From NCBI GenBank assembly GCA_965201155.1, contig OZ241752.1:1240001-1304000 (forward strand): DNA of 64,000 nt, read 5' to 3'. A model generated the notes under the pieces. It ran no database searches. It had not been told where the DNA came from and saw only the letters and a program-made list of their open reading frames with translations. This DNA is from JANQOH01 sp965201155 (GTDB lineage Bacteria; Pseudomonadota; Alphaproteobacteria; UBA7887). The position numbers and the translations under genes are program-made. Below are positions 9,994 to 18,496 of this stretch, one piece after another; the first letter of the stretch is position 1; each line of letters opens with the position of its first letter.

Positions 9994-11304
9994 CTACTGG
10001 CTCCGGTTTGCGCCGTAAGCACCGATGACGTTGTTGACATCAACTGTGCCGACAACACTCGCCCCGGAGCTGTCGAAAACCCAGCTCCACATACCGTTCG
10101 TGTCAGGCAGTCCCCCTTCCATCCTGGCATCACCCGTGCCATAGGCCTTAGCGGTGGAATTTCTAAGATGGATTGTAGGAATGCTGGCGCTTCTGATCAT
10201 GCCGCTTATCGTCGGCGTGCTCACGTTTTTCACAAACGGGATGAAATCCGCATTCAGCATGACAGTACCTGTCCACGTGCCGTTCATGTGGTCATCGTCA
10301 CCGGCCATGAACCCCGCGGCACCACCGGAATAGGTTGCAGTTCCGCCCATAACAGGATTCTCGAACTCCTCAAAGTCGTCCCGGCCGGCCGGCATTCCTA
10401 CGAGGTTCGCGAACACGCCGACGTTCACCCTGTCATTTCGGGGATAATCACTGGGTTCGGCGGCCCAAAGTCCAAAATGCGCATAGTCACTGGAGAAAAC
10501 CTCCGCCTCAGCGGCCAGTGCGCGCGGCGTATCCGTCTTCGTCTCCAGGCTGCCCATCACGCTGTAGCCCTCGAACATACCGATCGGGGACAGATCAGGC
10601 ATTGCGCCACCAAGCAGCTTGCCAGATGCGCCATCCAATACTAACTGAGCATACTTATCCCCATTGTCATCTGTTGGCATAGAAAAGGTAGGCACGCCCA
10701 ATCCGCGGCTAACCCGCAACCTCGGCCCCATTTCCGTTCCCATTTCCGTTCCCATTTCCGTTCCCATTTCCACCGTAGGACCCGCCATACGAGCCGCATT
10801 GATGGCTGTGGTGTAAGCCTTCTTCTTGGTCACCGGCGGCATGCTTGGGTCCGTCCACATGTCGCGCGACGGCATTGTCGTATCATTGAGACCGGCAAAG
10901 CCTGACAGGGTCATCGGCGTGTCGACCGGTGGGTACATCGGCTTCATCGCCACTGTCGCCATGCCGCCCGTGGATTTCGCCATGAGAACCCCGAGGTTCT
11001 CATACACCTCGATGTTGCAGTCCATGGGGCCGGTGCAGGCGAAAATGAAGCCGGTTCCTTCAACGGTCTTGCTATGGTTGGCTTCAACCATGATCATGCC
11101 CGGGCCGAGAGCGCCGGTATCTGCCGGCAGCATGACCTCATGAACCGGCGGTTCAGGTTCGGGTTCGGGCTCGGGCTCGGGTTCCGGCTCCATCGGCGGT
11201 TCCGGGTCGGCCATGGTCATAGGGGGCGAGCTATCACTATCGCTGCAGCCCGCCGCAACAAGCGCGGCCATCAAAACCGCGAGAGAGCTTCTTGGAAGTG
11301 TCAT
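9994..11304 (-). CDS. TbpB-like surface lipoprotein with Glu-Pro and EMGT repeats
   Basis: A 436-aa predicted lipoprotein. The signal peptide ends in a lipobox with Cys20 (LVAAGC). It is followed by an acidic Pro-Glu repeat spacer (residues 34-51) that could span the periplasm or the surface layer. A Met-Gly-Thr-Glu tandem repeat occupies 177-191. The C-terminal half (about 290-436) is rich in Gly-Thr-Trp and beta pattern (GTATYSGGAAGF, NGTWTGTV) and ends VIGAYGANR, as in the C-terminal barrels of transferrin-binding-protein-B-like lipoproteins. The ligand is unknown. No good Shine-Dalgarno is seen at the chosen ATG. Confidence 0.7.
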   Translation of the reverse strand: MTLPRSSLAVLMAALVAAGCSDSDSSPPMTMADPEPPMEPEPEPEPEPEPEPPVHEVMLPADTGALGPGMIMVEANHSKTVEGTGFIFACTGPMDCNIEVYENLGVLMAKSTGGMATVAMKPMYPPVDTPMTLSGFAGLNDTTMPSRDMWTDPSMPPVTKKKAYTTAINAARMAGPTVEMGTEMGTEMGTEMGPRLRVSRGLGVPTFSMPTDDNGDKYAQLVLDGASGKLLGGAMPDLSPIGMFEGYSVMGSLETKTDTPRALAAEAEVFSSDYAHFGLWAAEPSDYPRNDRVNVGVFANLVGMPAGRDDFEEFENPVMGGTATYSGGAAGFMAGDDDHMNGTWTGTVMLNADFIPFVKNVSTPTISGMIRSASIPTIHLRNSTAKAYGTGDARMEGGLPDTNGMWSWVFDSSGASVVGTVDVNNVIGAYGANRSQ

Positions 11305-11381
11305 TGATGGAGGACCCCCATAATGATTCGGTTGGGGAGCCTCCAGTGAGAGACCTCTTACGAGGCCTCTACTCTTAATAC

Positions 11382-11413
11382 GTGAAGAGGCCCCGTGAAG
11401 AGGCCCCGTGAAG
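11382..11413. repeat. 13-bp tandem repeat upstream of the lipoprotein gene
   Basis: Two perfect copies of GTGAAGAGGCCCC (11382-11394 and 11395-11407) plus a partial third (GTGAAG). They lie in the 205-base gap between the lipoprotein start and the IS element. A small CCTC...GAGG hairpin and the palindrome GAGGCCTC sit just to the left. The tract is in the lipoprotein promoter region, so copy-number change could alter its expression; that is inference. Confidence 0.6.
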
Positions 11414-11509
11414 TTCTGACCCTAGGCTATCATGAAAATCAAAACCTGACAAGCACAAAACCTGCGCGCATGTCCTTGTCAAAAATATTTCATAAATACA
11501 ATATGTTAG

Positions 11510-12720
11510 GGAAGGTCTGAACAAGTCGACGGTCGATTCTGTTATGATGGGTGAGATCGTTCAGGTGGTGTGGGGCGAGTGATGGATCAGTTGACCTTTG
11601 CGGAGCTTGAGCACGCTTCGAAGAAGCGCCGGACACGGCGCGAGGTGTTTCTGGAGAAGATGGACGGTCTGATCCCTTGGGAACGGCTTGAGGCGCGCAT
11701 CGAGCCGTTCTATCCGAAGGTGGGGCGTGGGCGCCGGCCGTATCCGTTGGCGGCAATGCTGCGGGTGCACTGCGTGCAGGTGTTCTACAACCTGAGCGAT
11801 CCGGCGATGGAGGACCTGCTTTACGAGGTGGAGTCGGTGCGGCGCTTTGTCGGGCTGCGGCTGTCAGGTCCGCTGCCCGACGAGACGACGATCCTGAACT
11901 TCCGCCATCTGCTGGAGAGGCACGGCCTGGGCGAGGCGCTGTTCGATGAGATCAACGCGCATCTGGCGTCGCTGGGGCACCGGTTGAAGACGGGGACGAT
12001 CGTGGATGCGAGCCTGATTGCCGCGCCGTCGTCGACGAAGAACCGCGACGGCAGTCGGGATCCGGAGATGCACCAGACGAAGAAGGGCAATCAGTGGTAT
12101 TTCGGTATGAAGGCGCATATCGGTGTGGACGCGGCGTCGGGGTTGGCGCACAGCCTGGAGACGACGGCGGCGAATGTCTCGGACGTGGCCACGGCGCACG
12201 CACTGCTGCACGGGGGCGAGGAGCGTGTGTGGGGTGACGCGGGCTACCAGGGGGTGGGCCGGCGCGCAGAGAACCGGGGTGTGGTGGTGGACTGGCAGAT
12301 CGCGATGAAGCGCGGCAAGCGCCGGCAGTTGGACAAGGCGGGAGCGCAGGAGGCGGCGGAGAGGCGCAAGGGTTCGGTGCGGGCGAAGGTCGAGCATCCG
12401 TTTCTCTATGTGAAGCGCCACTTCGGCTATGCGAAGGTGCGCTACCGGGGCCTGGCGAAGAACAGGCAGCGCATCGCCGTGCTGCTGGGCTTCTCCAATC
12501 TGCTGATCGCCGGGCGCTACGCCGCGTGACACGGGATCGACCCGTGCGCAGCCGCCGCGACGCCGGCGGGAAGACGGTCGCGTCAGCCGTTGAGCCGACC
12601 TTTACACCCCTGTCTCATTGCAACACGACAAGTTTTCGCCCCGACGACGGGGCCCCGGCGGCTCGCAGACCAGCCAGACAACACGAATACCCGCCAAAAT
12701 CACATTTGTTCAGACCTTCC
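11510..12720 (+). mobile_element. complete IS5-family insertion sequence
   Basis: A 1211-bp element bounded by perfect 15-bp terminal inverted repeats (GGAAGGTCTGAACAA at 11510-11524 and its complement at 12706-12720). Both ends are flanked by the direct duplication TTAG (11506-11509 and 12721-12724). TTAG fits the YTAR target preference of the IS5 group. It holds a single full-length DDE transposase gene. The intact ends and clean target duplication suggest a recent, still mobile insertion. About 190 bases between the transposase stop and the right end hold no gene. Confidence 0.93.
11582..12529 (+). CDS. IS5-family DDE transposase
   Basis: A 315-aa transposase from ATG 11582 (a GTG at 11570 is an alternative). 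It has the N-terminal IS5 DUF772 region, with RYPLAAMLRVHCVQVFYNLSDPAMEDLLYE-type sequence near residues 55-85. The DDE residues are Asp in GTIVDASLI, Asp in WGDAGYQG, and Glu in KVEHPF, followed by the GYAKVRYRGLAKN region. The length is normal for the family and no disruption is seen, so it should be active on the surrounding element. Confidence 0.93.
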   Translation: MDQLTFAELEHASKKRRTRREVFLEKMDGLIPWERLEARIEPFYPKVGRGRRPYPLAAMLRVHCVQVFYNLSDPAMEDLLYEVESVRRFVGLRLSGPLPDETTILNFRHLLERHGLGEALFDEINAHLASLGHRLKTGTIVDASLIAAPSSTKNRDGSRDPEMHQTKKGNQWYFGMKAHIGVDAASGLAHSLETTAANVSDVATAHALLHGGEERVWGDAGYQGVGRRAENRGVVVDWQIAMKRGKRRQLDKAGAQEAAERRKGSVRAKVEHPFLYVKRHFGYAKVRYRGLAKNRQRIAVLLGFSNLLIAGRYAA

Positions 12721-12893
12721 TTAGAAGGATTCACAGTGCATGACCGACGCACCCCCGGCAACCGGCCTACCCTCTTGCAGGACAAAGCCTTCAAACCGCC
12801 CGGCGGGCGGCTAGAATAGCGCATCCGGCAACAGCCCGCTGATGCCTTCCGATTATCACGAGGTGGTGCCGGCGGAACTCGGGAATTTGAGGC

Positions 12894-13958
12894 ATGAAGA
12901 ACGCACATGCGGCAGTTGCAGCAGCCGGCTTGCTCCTGTTGAGCGCCTGCGGCAGTGGCGGTGGCTCCGACTCCCCGGCGGCGCACCCGCCTTCCGAGCC
13001 GCCTGCCAGCGAAACTACGGTCGAGCCGCCGATTACTATTCCGGACCAACCTCCGGTTCCCGGCGAGGTTCGGGTAATCGATGGAGACACGGTGGAGATC
13101 GACGGAACGCCTTATCGGCTGTTCGGCATTGATGCGCCGGAGAGATACCAGAAGTGTCGCACGTGGGGCCGGACATGGGCTTGCGGCGCCGCAGCCACCG
13201 AGGCGCTGGTGCCGCGGGCCGCAGGCATGACCTGTGAAGGCAGCAGCACGGACCGCTGGGGGCGGGTGGTCGGGGTCTGTTTCTCCGGTGGGGAGGACCT
13301 GAACGCATGGCTCGTGGCGAATGGCTGGGCCCTCGCCGCCACGGATTATTCGGAGGATTATGCGGACGAGGAAGAACAGGCCCGATCGGAAAAACGCGGG
13401 ATACATCGCGGTGAATTCATCGAGCCATGGAACTGGCGGCGCGGCGAAAAGCTCGACGGGGTGGATAGTTTCGCTGCAATCGCTTCCGGCCCGCTGGATG
13501 TCAGTGCGCTCGTTGACCGGATGCTGCGCGACGATAATGCGGGCATTTACGGCCGTTGGCTGGATCACAGCGTGTTCGCGATCGTGAATGACACCGTGGC
13601 AGTCTCCTTCGGCGGTTCGCCCCTCACAAACCCCGGCCGGATCGGCGGGGGTGTCTGGAACGGCTCACTGGTCGGCATGGATATGCAAAACCGGATGCGT
13701 GTCGAAGGCGATGCGGCGATCGACATAGACGATTTCACCCGACCGGATGTTGATGTCGCGTTCACCGGTATCGAAGATGCCCGCGGCCGTGGCAAGGCCG
13801 ACATCCACTGGGAAAATATCGCGGTGACGCGCAACGCCTTCCAGGCGCGAGGCCCGTCCGGCTCGATCGAAGGTAGATTCTATGGAAGCAACCACCAGGA
13901 AGTCGGTGGCATTTTCGCACACACTCGGCTCCTCGGAGCATTCGGCGCCTCACGGTGA
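12894..13958 (+). CDS. lipoprotein joining a thermonuclease (SNase) domain to a TbpB-like C-terminus
   Basis: A 354-aa predicted lipoprotein with the lipobox ending at Cys19, then a low-complexity Ser/Pro linker to about residue 57. Residues 58-180 form a staphylococcal-nuclease-like domain with the catalytic set visible: Asp63 and Asp65 (IDGDT), Arg75, Asp80 and Glu83 (GIDAPE), and Arg121/Arg124 (DRWGRV). Residues about 205-354 match the C-terminal domain of TbpB-like lipoproteins (GGGVWNGSLVG, GRFYGSNHQEVGGIF, ending LLGAFGASR). This suggests a surface or periplasmic nuclease anchored through the barrel-type domain. The 173 bases between the IS and this start hold only a small GC hairpin (12796-12810). 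Confidence 0.75.
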   Translation: MKNAHAAVAAAGLLLLSACGSGGGSDSPAAHPPSEPPASETTVEPPITIPDQPPVPGEVRVIDGDTVEIDGTPYRLFGIDAPERYQKCRTWGRTWACGAAATEALVPRAAGMTCEGSSTDRWGRVVGVCFSGGEDLNAWLVANGWALAATDYSEDYADEEEQARSEKRGIHRGEFIEPWNWRRGEKLDGVDSFAAIASGPLDVSALVDRMLRDDNAGIYGRWLDHSVFAIVNDTVAVSFGGSPLTNPGRIGGGVWNGSLVGMDMQNRMRVEGDAAIDIDDFTRPDVDVAFTGIEDARGRGKADIHWENIAVTRNAFQARGPSGSIEGRFYGSNHQEVGGIFAHTRLLGAFGASR

Positions 13959-14008
13959 CCGACAGCGCCCGTCATTTACCCTCTATCGGGAAGCGGAGCA
14001 CGCCGCTG

Positions 14009-14215
14009 TCACAGTACCAAAGTTGCATGTTCGTCAGCGATAATCGCCGGATGAATCTCGAGCGCATTGGCCAGGTTCATGACAGCCGTGGGCGTCGGAT
14101 GATCCTTCACATCGCTCGCGTCCCGGACCGCCCTCGGTATGAGGCCTTCTTCCGCCCAATCGTCCGCCTCTCTCTCGGATCTTCCCGTTTCCCTTCCGCA
14201 TTTCGGAGGGTCATT
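14009..14215 (-). pseudogene. C-terminal remnant of an ImmA/IrrE-type peptidase domain (once fused to HigA)
   Basis: Translating the minus strand shows two frame-shifted pieces of one domain. The first reads VFVNEMTLRNAEGKREDPRER. After a shift in a GAGAGAGAG run near 14172 it continues EADDWAEEGLIPRAV and ends NLANALEIHPAIIA. This matches from memory the C-terminal part of HigA-ImmA/IrrE fusion proteins, where EREADxWAxxxLIP and EIHPAIVAGR are conserved. The first piece joins the HigA frame out of register, so the middle of the fusion protein, including the HExxH zinc site, is deleted. Confidence 0.6.
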
Positions 14216-14587
14216 TCATTGACGAAGACAATGCCCCAACACTTCCGCAGGAATCCCGAGATGCTCGTGGAGCGCGCGCGCCATGGGCATGGTGATCGCG
14301 CGCTTGCCGGAGAGAACCTCTGAAACCTTGGCGCGGCTCCCGATGAACGGGATCAGGTCGCGGAGAGTCAGCTCCCCCTGTTCCATGCGGAACTCGATCG
14401 CGGCCACCAGGCCAGGATAACCCATCGGCTCGTGCTTGCTCTCATAGCGCTCGACGAGGCCGGCCAGGAGGTCGAGCTCGTTGAACTCGGCGCTACCCGG
14501 CTCGGCGTCCATCAGTGCGTCGACCCGCGCAAGTGCAGCCTCGTAATCCTTTTCGGTCCGGATCGGCTTGATCGTGCTATCGGCCAT
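14216..14587 (-). CDS. higA: HigA-type helix-turn-helix antitoxin domain
   Basis: A 123-aa protein beginning IKPIRTEKDYEAALARVDAL, typical of HigA (COG5499). A helix-turn-helix follows (about residues 74-105: LTLRDLIPFIGSRAKVSEVL), then RAITMPMARALHEHLGIPAEVL. The coding sequence runs straight into the debris of an ImmA-like peptidase domain, so it is probably the surviving N-terminal half of a longer HigA-ImmA fusion. The start is ATG 14587, just after the stop of the HigB remnant (GTGTGAGATG). It could still bind DNA. Confidence 0.75.
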   Translation of the reverse strand: MADSTIKPIRTEKDYEAALARVDALMDAEPGSAEFNELDLLAGLVERYESKHEPMGYPGLVAAIEFRMEQGELTLRDLIPFIGSRAKVSEVLSGKRAITMPMARALHEHLGIPAEVLGHCLRQ

Positions 14588-14588
14588 C

Positions 14589-14637
14589 TCACACCTCCTG
14601 GAGGTCCGCGGCGTCATAATAGTCGTTGCCCTTGATA
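14589..14637 (-). pseudogene. HigB toxin C-terminal remnant
   Basis: The last 16 codons before higA on the minus strand read KGNDYYDAADLQEV and stop. HigB toxins typically end in a THxxYDxIDxxxV-like tail directly before higA, so this is likely the 3' stub of higB. Everything upstream of it is replaced by the RES-toxin fragment, indicating a deletion that fused two toxin genes. Confidence 0.45.
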
Positions 14638-14843
14638 TTACCTCTCGATGAAGGCGGTGGTGAAATCCGGGGCGGTGTAGAGGACAGTGTAGCCCGCGTC
14701 CCGGGAGCAGAACCGGGAATCCGCGGGGATTGTTCCCAAAGGCGATGCACGATAGCGGCCCGGCGTGACCCTGTAGCTGTCAGGAAGCCCGACCGCCAGC
14801 AGCAATGGCTCGATCCGGTCCGAGGATAGCTCCCGACGCTCAC
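14638..14843 (-). pseudogene. RES-domain toxin, truncated and frameshifted
   Basis: The minus strand carries a frame reading SYRVTPGRYRASPLG, then PADSRFCS, then GYTVLYTAPDFTTAFIER and a stop at 14638. It contains the Arg (YRASPLG), Ser (DSRF) and Glu (AFIE) that name the RES domain of NAD-degrading toxins, but nothing after them. A GTG overlapping the antitoxin stop (GTGA at 14840-14843) starts a different frame, so the 5' end is frameshifted as well. A functional toxin is unlikely. Confidence 0.6.
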
Positions 14844-15379
14844 GTGAAGCTGGCGCCGAAGCCGGGCGCCGCGCCCAGCACCTCCTCCATACGACCGGCT
14901 TTCAGCAATTCGAGAGGCTGTGCCACCGTTTCCTCGAAGGGCCAGTCACGAGTGAGGAATATCCAGGCCAGTTCGGGATCTCCGATGACCTCCATGACAT
15001 TCGCAAGGCCGGGAACTACCCGGCCGGGGCCGAGGACCTGCGCCGCCGGAATGCTCAGGCCGCGCTTCGTCGATTTCCAGGCAAGGAGCGTTCCCCGTGC
15101 CACCCAGTCGTAGACCGTGGTGCGTGATACTTCGAGCCGTGCTGCTGCCTCCGAAACACCGAGGATATCCTTGCCCCGGTTTCGGTCAACGATGAAAGGG
15201 CGCAGCTTCCCTGGCACGCTGTCTTCCACCGCGTACTGCGCGGCCGCTGTTTCCAGAGCAACCGCCACCGCCAGACGCGCCTCCCCGGGGCGCCGGCGGA
15301 CGAATTCCCGGGTACGGGACGACAGGGCTGGACACTCCTGCACCAAAAACTTCAAAGCCTCATTCGTCGGTCCGGACAT
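14840..15379 (-). CDS. Xre/MbcA-type antitoxin with DUF2384-like toxin-binding end
   Basis: A 179-aa protein. The centre (about residues 70-115) is an excisionase-like helix-turn-helix (LGVSEAAARLEVSRTTVYDW). The C-terminus (ELAWIFLTRDWPFEETVAQP, then LELLKAGRMEEVL) resembles the MbcA/ParS/Xre toxin-binding domain that pairs with RES toxins. The RES fragment follows immediately, overlapping the stop codon, which is the usual gene order. The antitoxin looks intact while its toxin is broken. It could still repress its own promoter. Confidence 0.65.
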   Translation of the reverse strand: MSGPTNEALKFLVQECPALSSRTREFVRRRPGEARLAVAVALETAAAQYAVEDSVPGKLRPFIVDRNRGKDILGVSEAAARLEVSRTTVYDWVARGTLLAWKSTKRGLSIPAAQVLGPGRVVPGLANVMEVIGDPELAWIFLTRDWPFEETVAQPLELLKAGRMEEVLGAAPGFGASFT

Positions 15380-15492
15380 ATCTTCCTTGTCATTATTCGC
15401 GGCAAGTCTTATTGCTCAGAATGTCCAGTTTGTACAGAAGCCCTATCGAAATCGCTTGATTTTGCTTCCTGATAAGGCGGAATCTGTGTTGT

Positions 15493-15732
15493 TTGCGAGC
15501 GTTTGTAAACCGTTTTGAGAGCCAGGATTTCTCGGAGTCATCGGAGCGCTGGTTCGATACCCGCGATATCGACTACAAGGTCGGCGTGTTCGGAAACGGT
15601 TTCACGAATATCGGCGATGAGGGATATGAGGACGGTCATGTCACCGGGACATTTGCGGGTTCGCAACACGAGCATATGGGGGGAACCCTCAAGAGAACTG
15701 ACATGGTGGCCGCTTTCGGCGGCAGCAAGTAG
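15493..15732 (+). pseudogene. C-terminal fragment of a TbpB-like lipoprotein
   Basis: A short open frame with no good start or Shine-Dalgarno encodes the end of a TbpB-like domain. It reads DYKVGVFGNGFTN, then GHVTGTFAGSQHEHMGGTL, then MVAAFGGSK. It aligns with the tail of the nuclease lipoprotein at 12894-13958 (GRFYGSNHQEVGGIF, GAFGASR). Because the N-terminal signal and most of the protein are missing, it is best seen as a gene fragment stranded beside the toxin-antitoxin debris. Confidence 0.6.
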
Positions 15733-15738
15733 CAGACA

Positions 15739-17280
15739 TTATTCCGGGGCGGGGCCGGGGAAGCGGCGGCGCAGGATATGCTTCAGCGCCTTGCCTGAGG
15801 GGTTGCGGGGGACTTCGTCGACGAAAGCGACTACCTTGGGGAGCTTGAAGCGGGCAAGGCGGCCCATGCAGTGCGCAATGACGGCGCCGGCGGTCAACGT
15901 GTCGTCCTGCGCCGCGACAATGGCGGCCGGCACCTCGCCCCAGCGGGCGCTGGGCTGGCCGATTACCGCGACTTCGCGCACGCCGGGATGCGACAGGATC
16001 GCATTCTCCACCTCCGCCGGATAGATATTCTCGCCGCCGGAGATGATCATGTCCTTCAGGCGGTCCTCGATGCTTACGAAGCCGTCCGCATCCCTGGTCG
16101 CGATATCGCCGGTATGCAGCCAGCCATTCCGCAGCGCCGCCGCGGTCGCTTCCGGATTACGCCAATATTCTTTCATGACATGGCGGGCGCGGAGCACCAG
16201 TTCCCCCGCTTCGCCGGGCGCAGTGTCGCGGCCCTCGCTATCGACGATGCGCACCTCGGTATGAAAAAACGGCTTGCCGGTGGAACCCGGCCGCAACGGG
16301 CCGTCTTCGGGGTCGATCACGCAGGCCGGGCCGCAGCATTCGGTCATGCCGTAAACCTCGATAACATTGATGCCGCGGCGCGCATAAGCCTCCACCGTTG
16401 TTACCGGCACCGGCGCCGCGCCGCACATGATCCAGCGCAGACTGCGGATGTCCGCCTCTGCGGCGGCGGGGGACTGATCCATGAAATTCAGCATTGCGGG
16501 CACTGCGATCATGTTGTTGATGCGCTCCTCGGCGATCAGCCGCCATGCCAGCGCGGCATCGAAAGTCCGCATCAGCACATTGGTCACGCCGCGCTGCACA
16601 TTGGCGGTGAGCGGCGCCAGCGCCCCCACATGATAGGCCGGCAAGGCGACCAGATAGCGGTCTCGCAGCCGCATGTCGGCTGTCACATTCAATGATGTGC
16701 ACGCCCATACCGCGCTCTCATGCGAATGCACGACGCCCTTGGGCATCCCGGTCGTGCCGGACGTGTACATGATGTAGAGATTGTCTGAATCGGCGGCGCC
16801 GATGGGCGGCTCGGCGTCGGACTCGGCAGCCTGCAGAGTGTGATAATCAAGCGCGAACAAGTCGGTGTCGGCTGCGGCGATATGAATCCAGCGGCGCACG
16901 CCGGTGCTGTCGGCGCGATCATGCAAGGCGGCAGCAATTCCCCGGAATTCCTCACCGTAGATCAGCATTTCGGCGCCGGAATCGGCGAGGATCGGGGCCA
17001 GCTCCCCAGCCACGAGGCGCACATTGAGGGGCACCACGACAGCGCCGATCTTCGCCAGAGCGAAATAGCTTTCGAAAAATTCCGGGCAGTTGAGCGCCAG
17101 CAGCCCCACGCGGTCGCCGGGGCGCACCCCGAGCGCAGTCAGAGCGTGGGCAGTACGGTTGGTTTGCGCGTTCCACTGCCCGTAGCTGAGGCGCCGCCCC
17201 GATGCGACATCCACGATCCCTTCAAGGGCCGGATTGAGATAGGCGCGCTTGGCGAGAAACAAGCCGATATTGTTCTGCAT
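15739..17280 (-). CDS. acyl-CoA synthetase (AMP-forming)
   Basis: A 513-aa ANL-superfamily enzyme that activates a carboxylic acid through an acyl-adenylate to a CoA thioester. Motifs in order: the phosphate loop YTSGTTGMPKG (about residue 165), YGMTECCGPA (about 315), GWLHTGDIA (about 390), the hinge RLKDMIISGGENIYPAEVE, and catalytic Lys in RNPSGKALK near the end. The chain-length preference cannot be read. The start is ATG 17280; a TTG two codons earlier is possible. It is divergent from dnaN, with 103 bases between the starts, and occupies the side where dnaA might have been expected. Confidence 0.88.
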   Translation of the reverse strand: MQNNIGLFLAKRAYLNPALEGIVDVASGRRLSYGQWNAQTNRTAHALTALGVRPGDRVGLLALNCPEFFESYFALAKIGAVVVPLNVRLVAGELAPILADSGAEMLIYGEEFRGIAAALHDRADSTGVRRWIHIAAADTDLFALDYHTLQAAESDAEPPIGAADSDNLYIMYTSGTTGMPKGVVHSHESAVWACTSLNVTADMRLRDRYLVALPAYHVGALAPLTANVQRGVTNVLMRTFDAALAWRLIAEERINNMIAVPAMLNFMDQSPAAAEADIRSLRWIMCGAAPVPVTTVEAYARRGINVIEVYGMTECCGPACVIDPEDGPLRPGSTGKPFFHTEVRIVDSEGRDTAPGEAGELVLRARHVMKEYWRNPEATAAALRNGWLHTGDIATRDADGFVSIEDRLKDMIISGGENIYPAEVENAILSHPGVREVAVIGQPSARWGEVPAAIVAAQDDTLTAGAVIAHCMGRLARFKLPKVVAFVDEVPRNPSGKALKHILRRRFPGPAPE

Positions 17281-17383
17281 CTGCAAGTCTTTCGTGAATC
17301 AGACAGCGGTGAGGGGACTTGTCGCAATCGGTGTAATGATCATGTATCATTTTTGCGACTTTTCGTGTCACGGGTCTGGCATC

Positions 17384-18496
17384 ATGCGGTTGACTGTCGA
17401 ACGCGCCGAATTGCTGCGGCTGCTGCAACATGTGCAGAGCGTTGTGGAGCGGCGCAACACCATTCCCATCCTGTCGAATCTGCTGTTGTCGGCGGAAGAC
17501 GGCGCGCTGCGCATCACCGCGACCGACATGGATATCTCGGTGGTGGATTCCGGCTCGTCGACGATCCTCATGGACGGCAGGACGACGGTGCCGGCACTTA
17601 TGCTCTATGACATCGTGCGCAAGCTGCCGGACGGCGCCCAGGTCGAACTCGCCGCCGAGGACGGCAATGAAAAGCTGGCGCTGCGCTCGGGCAGCACGTC
17701 ATTTTCTCTCAACTGCCTTCCGGCGGACGACTTTCCGGCCATGGCCGAAGGAGATTTCGACACGCGCTTCACTATTCCCGCCAGAAATCTGCGGCGCCTG
17801 ATGGAAAAAACACGCTTCGCCATCTCGACGGAAGAAACCCGGTACTATCTCAACGGTGTCTATTTCCATGCGGTCGAGACACCGGGCGCACTGCGGACGG
17901 TGGCGACCGACGGCCACCGGCTGGCGCGCGTCGAAACCGAACTTCCCGATGGCGCCGAATCAATGCCCGGCGTCATTGTTCCGCGCAAGGCGGTGAACGA
18001 ACTTCACAAGCTGCTCGACGATATCGAAGACGAGGTGGCGGTCGACATGGCGGAAGGCCGTATTCGCTTCACCGTGGGCAGCACCGTCCTCACCACGAAA
18101 CTGGTCGACGGCACATTCCCGGACTATGAGAGAGTGATACCCGCCAGGAACGAAAACATCATCACCGTGCACAGCCGGAATTTCGCGGCGGCGGTGGACA
18201 GGGTATCCACGGTTTCGGAAGACAAGTCGCGCTCGGTCAAGCTGAGCATAGACAGCGGCAAGATGGTGTTGAGCGCGCACAATGTGAACCAGGCGTCGGC
18301 AAGCGAGGAAGTCGCGGTGGACCATGACGGCCCCGCCATCGATATTGGCTTCAACGCGCGCTATGTGCTGGACATGACCCAACAGATTGACGGTGAAAGC
18401 CTGCGCTTCGCCGTTTCCGACCCTGCCGCGCCGGCGGTGATCAGCGACAGCGACGATGCTTCGGCATTGTATGTGCTGATGCCGTTGAGGGTATGA
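17384..18496 (+). CDS. dnaN: DNA polymerase III sliding clamp, beta subunit
   Basis: A 370-aa ring-forming clamp that tethers the replicase to DNA. The N-terminus RLTVERAELLRLLQHVQSVV, then ERRNTIPILSNLL, and the C-terminal ALYVLMPLRV are diagnostic. The length is normal. ATG 17384 was chosen over a frame running back to 17249 because that extension lacks similarity. The upstream gap carries an inverted repeat (AATGAT at 17335-17340 and ATCATT at 17346-17351) overlapping a possible -10 TATCAT. The last codon overlaps recF as ATGA. HdaA, a likely clamp partner, is encoded about 13 kb away. Confidence 0.97.
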   Translation: MRLTVERAELLRLLQHVQSVVERRNTIPILSNLLLSAEDGALRITATDMDISVVDSGSSTILMDGRTTVPALMLYDIVRKLPDGAQVELAAEDGNEKLALRSGSTSFSLNCLPADDFPAMAEGDFDTRFTIPARNLRRLMEKTRFAISTEETRYYLNGVYFHAVETPGALRTVATDGHRLARVETELPDGAESMPGVIVPRKAVNELHKLLDDIEDEVAVDMAEGRIRFTVGSTVLTTKLVDGTFPDYERVIPARNENIITVHSRNFAAAVDRVSTVSEDKSRSVKLSIDSGKMVLSAHNVNQASASEEVAVDHDGPAIDIGFNARYVLDMTQQIDGESLRFAVSDPAAPAVISDSDDASALYVLMPLRV

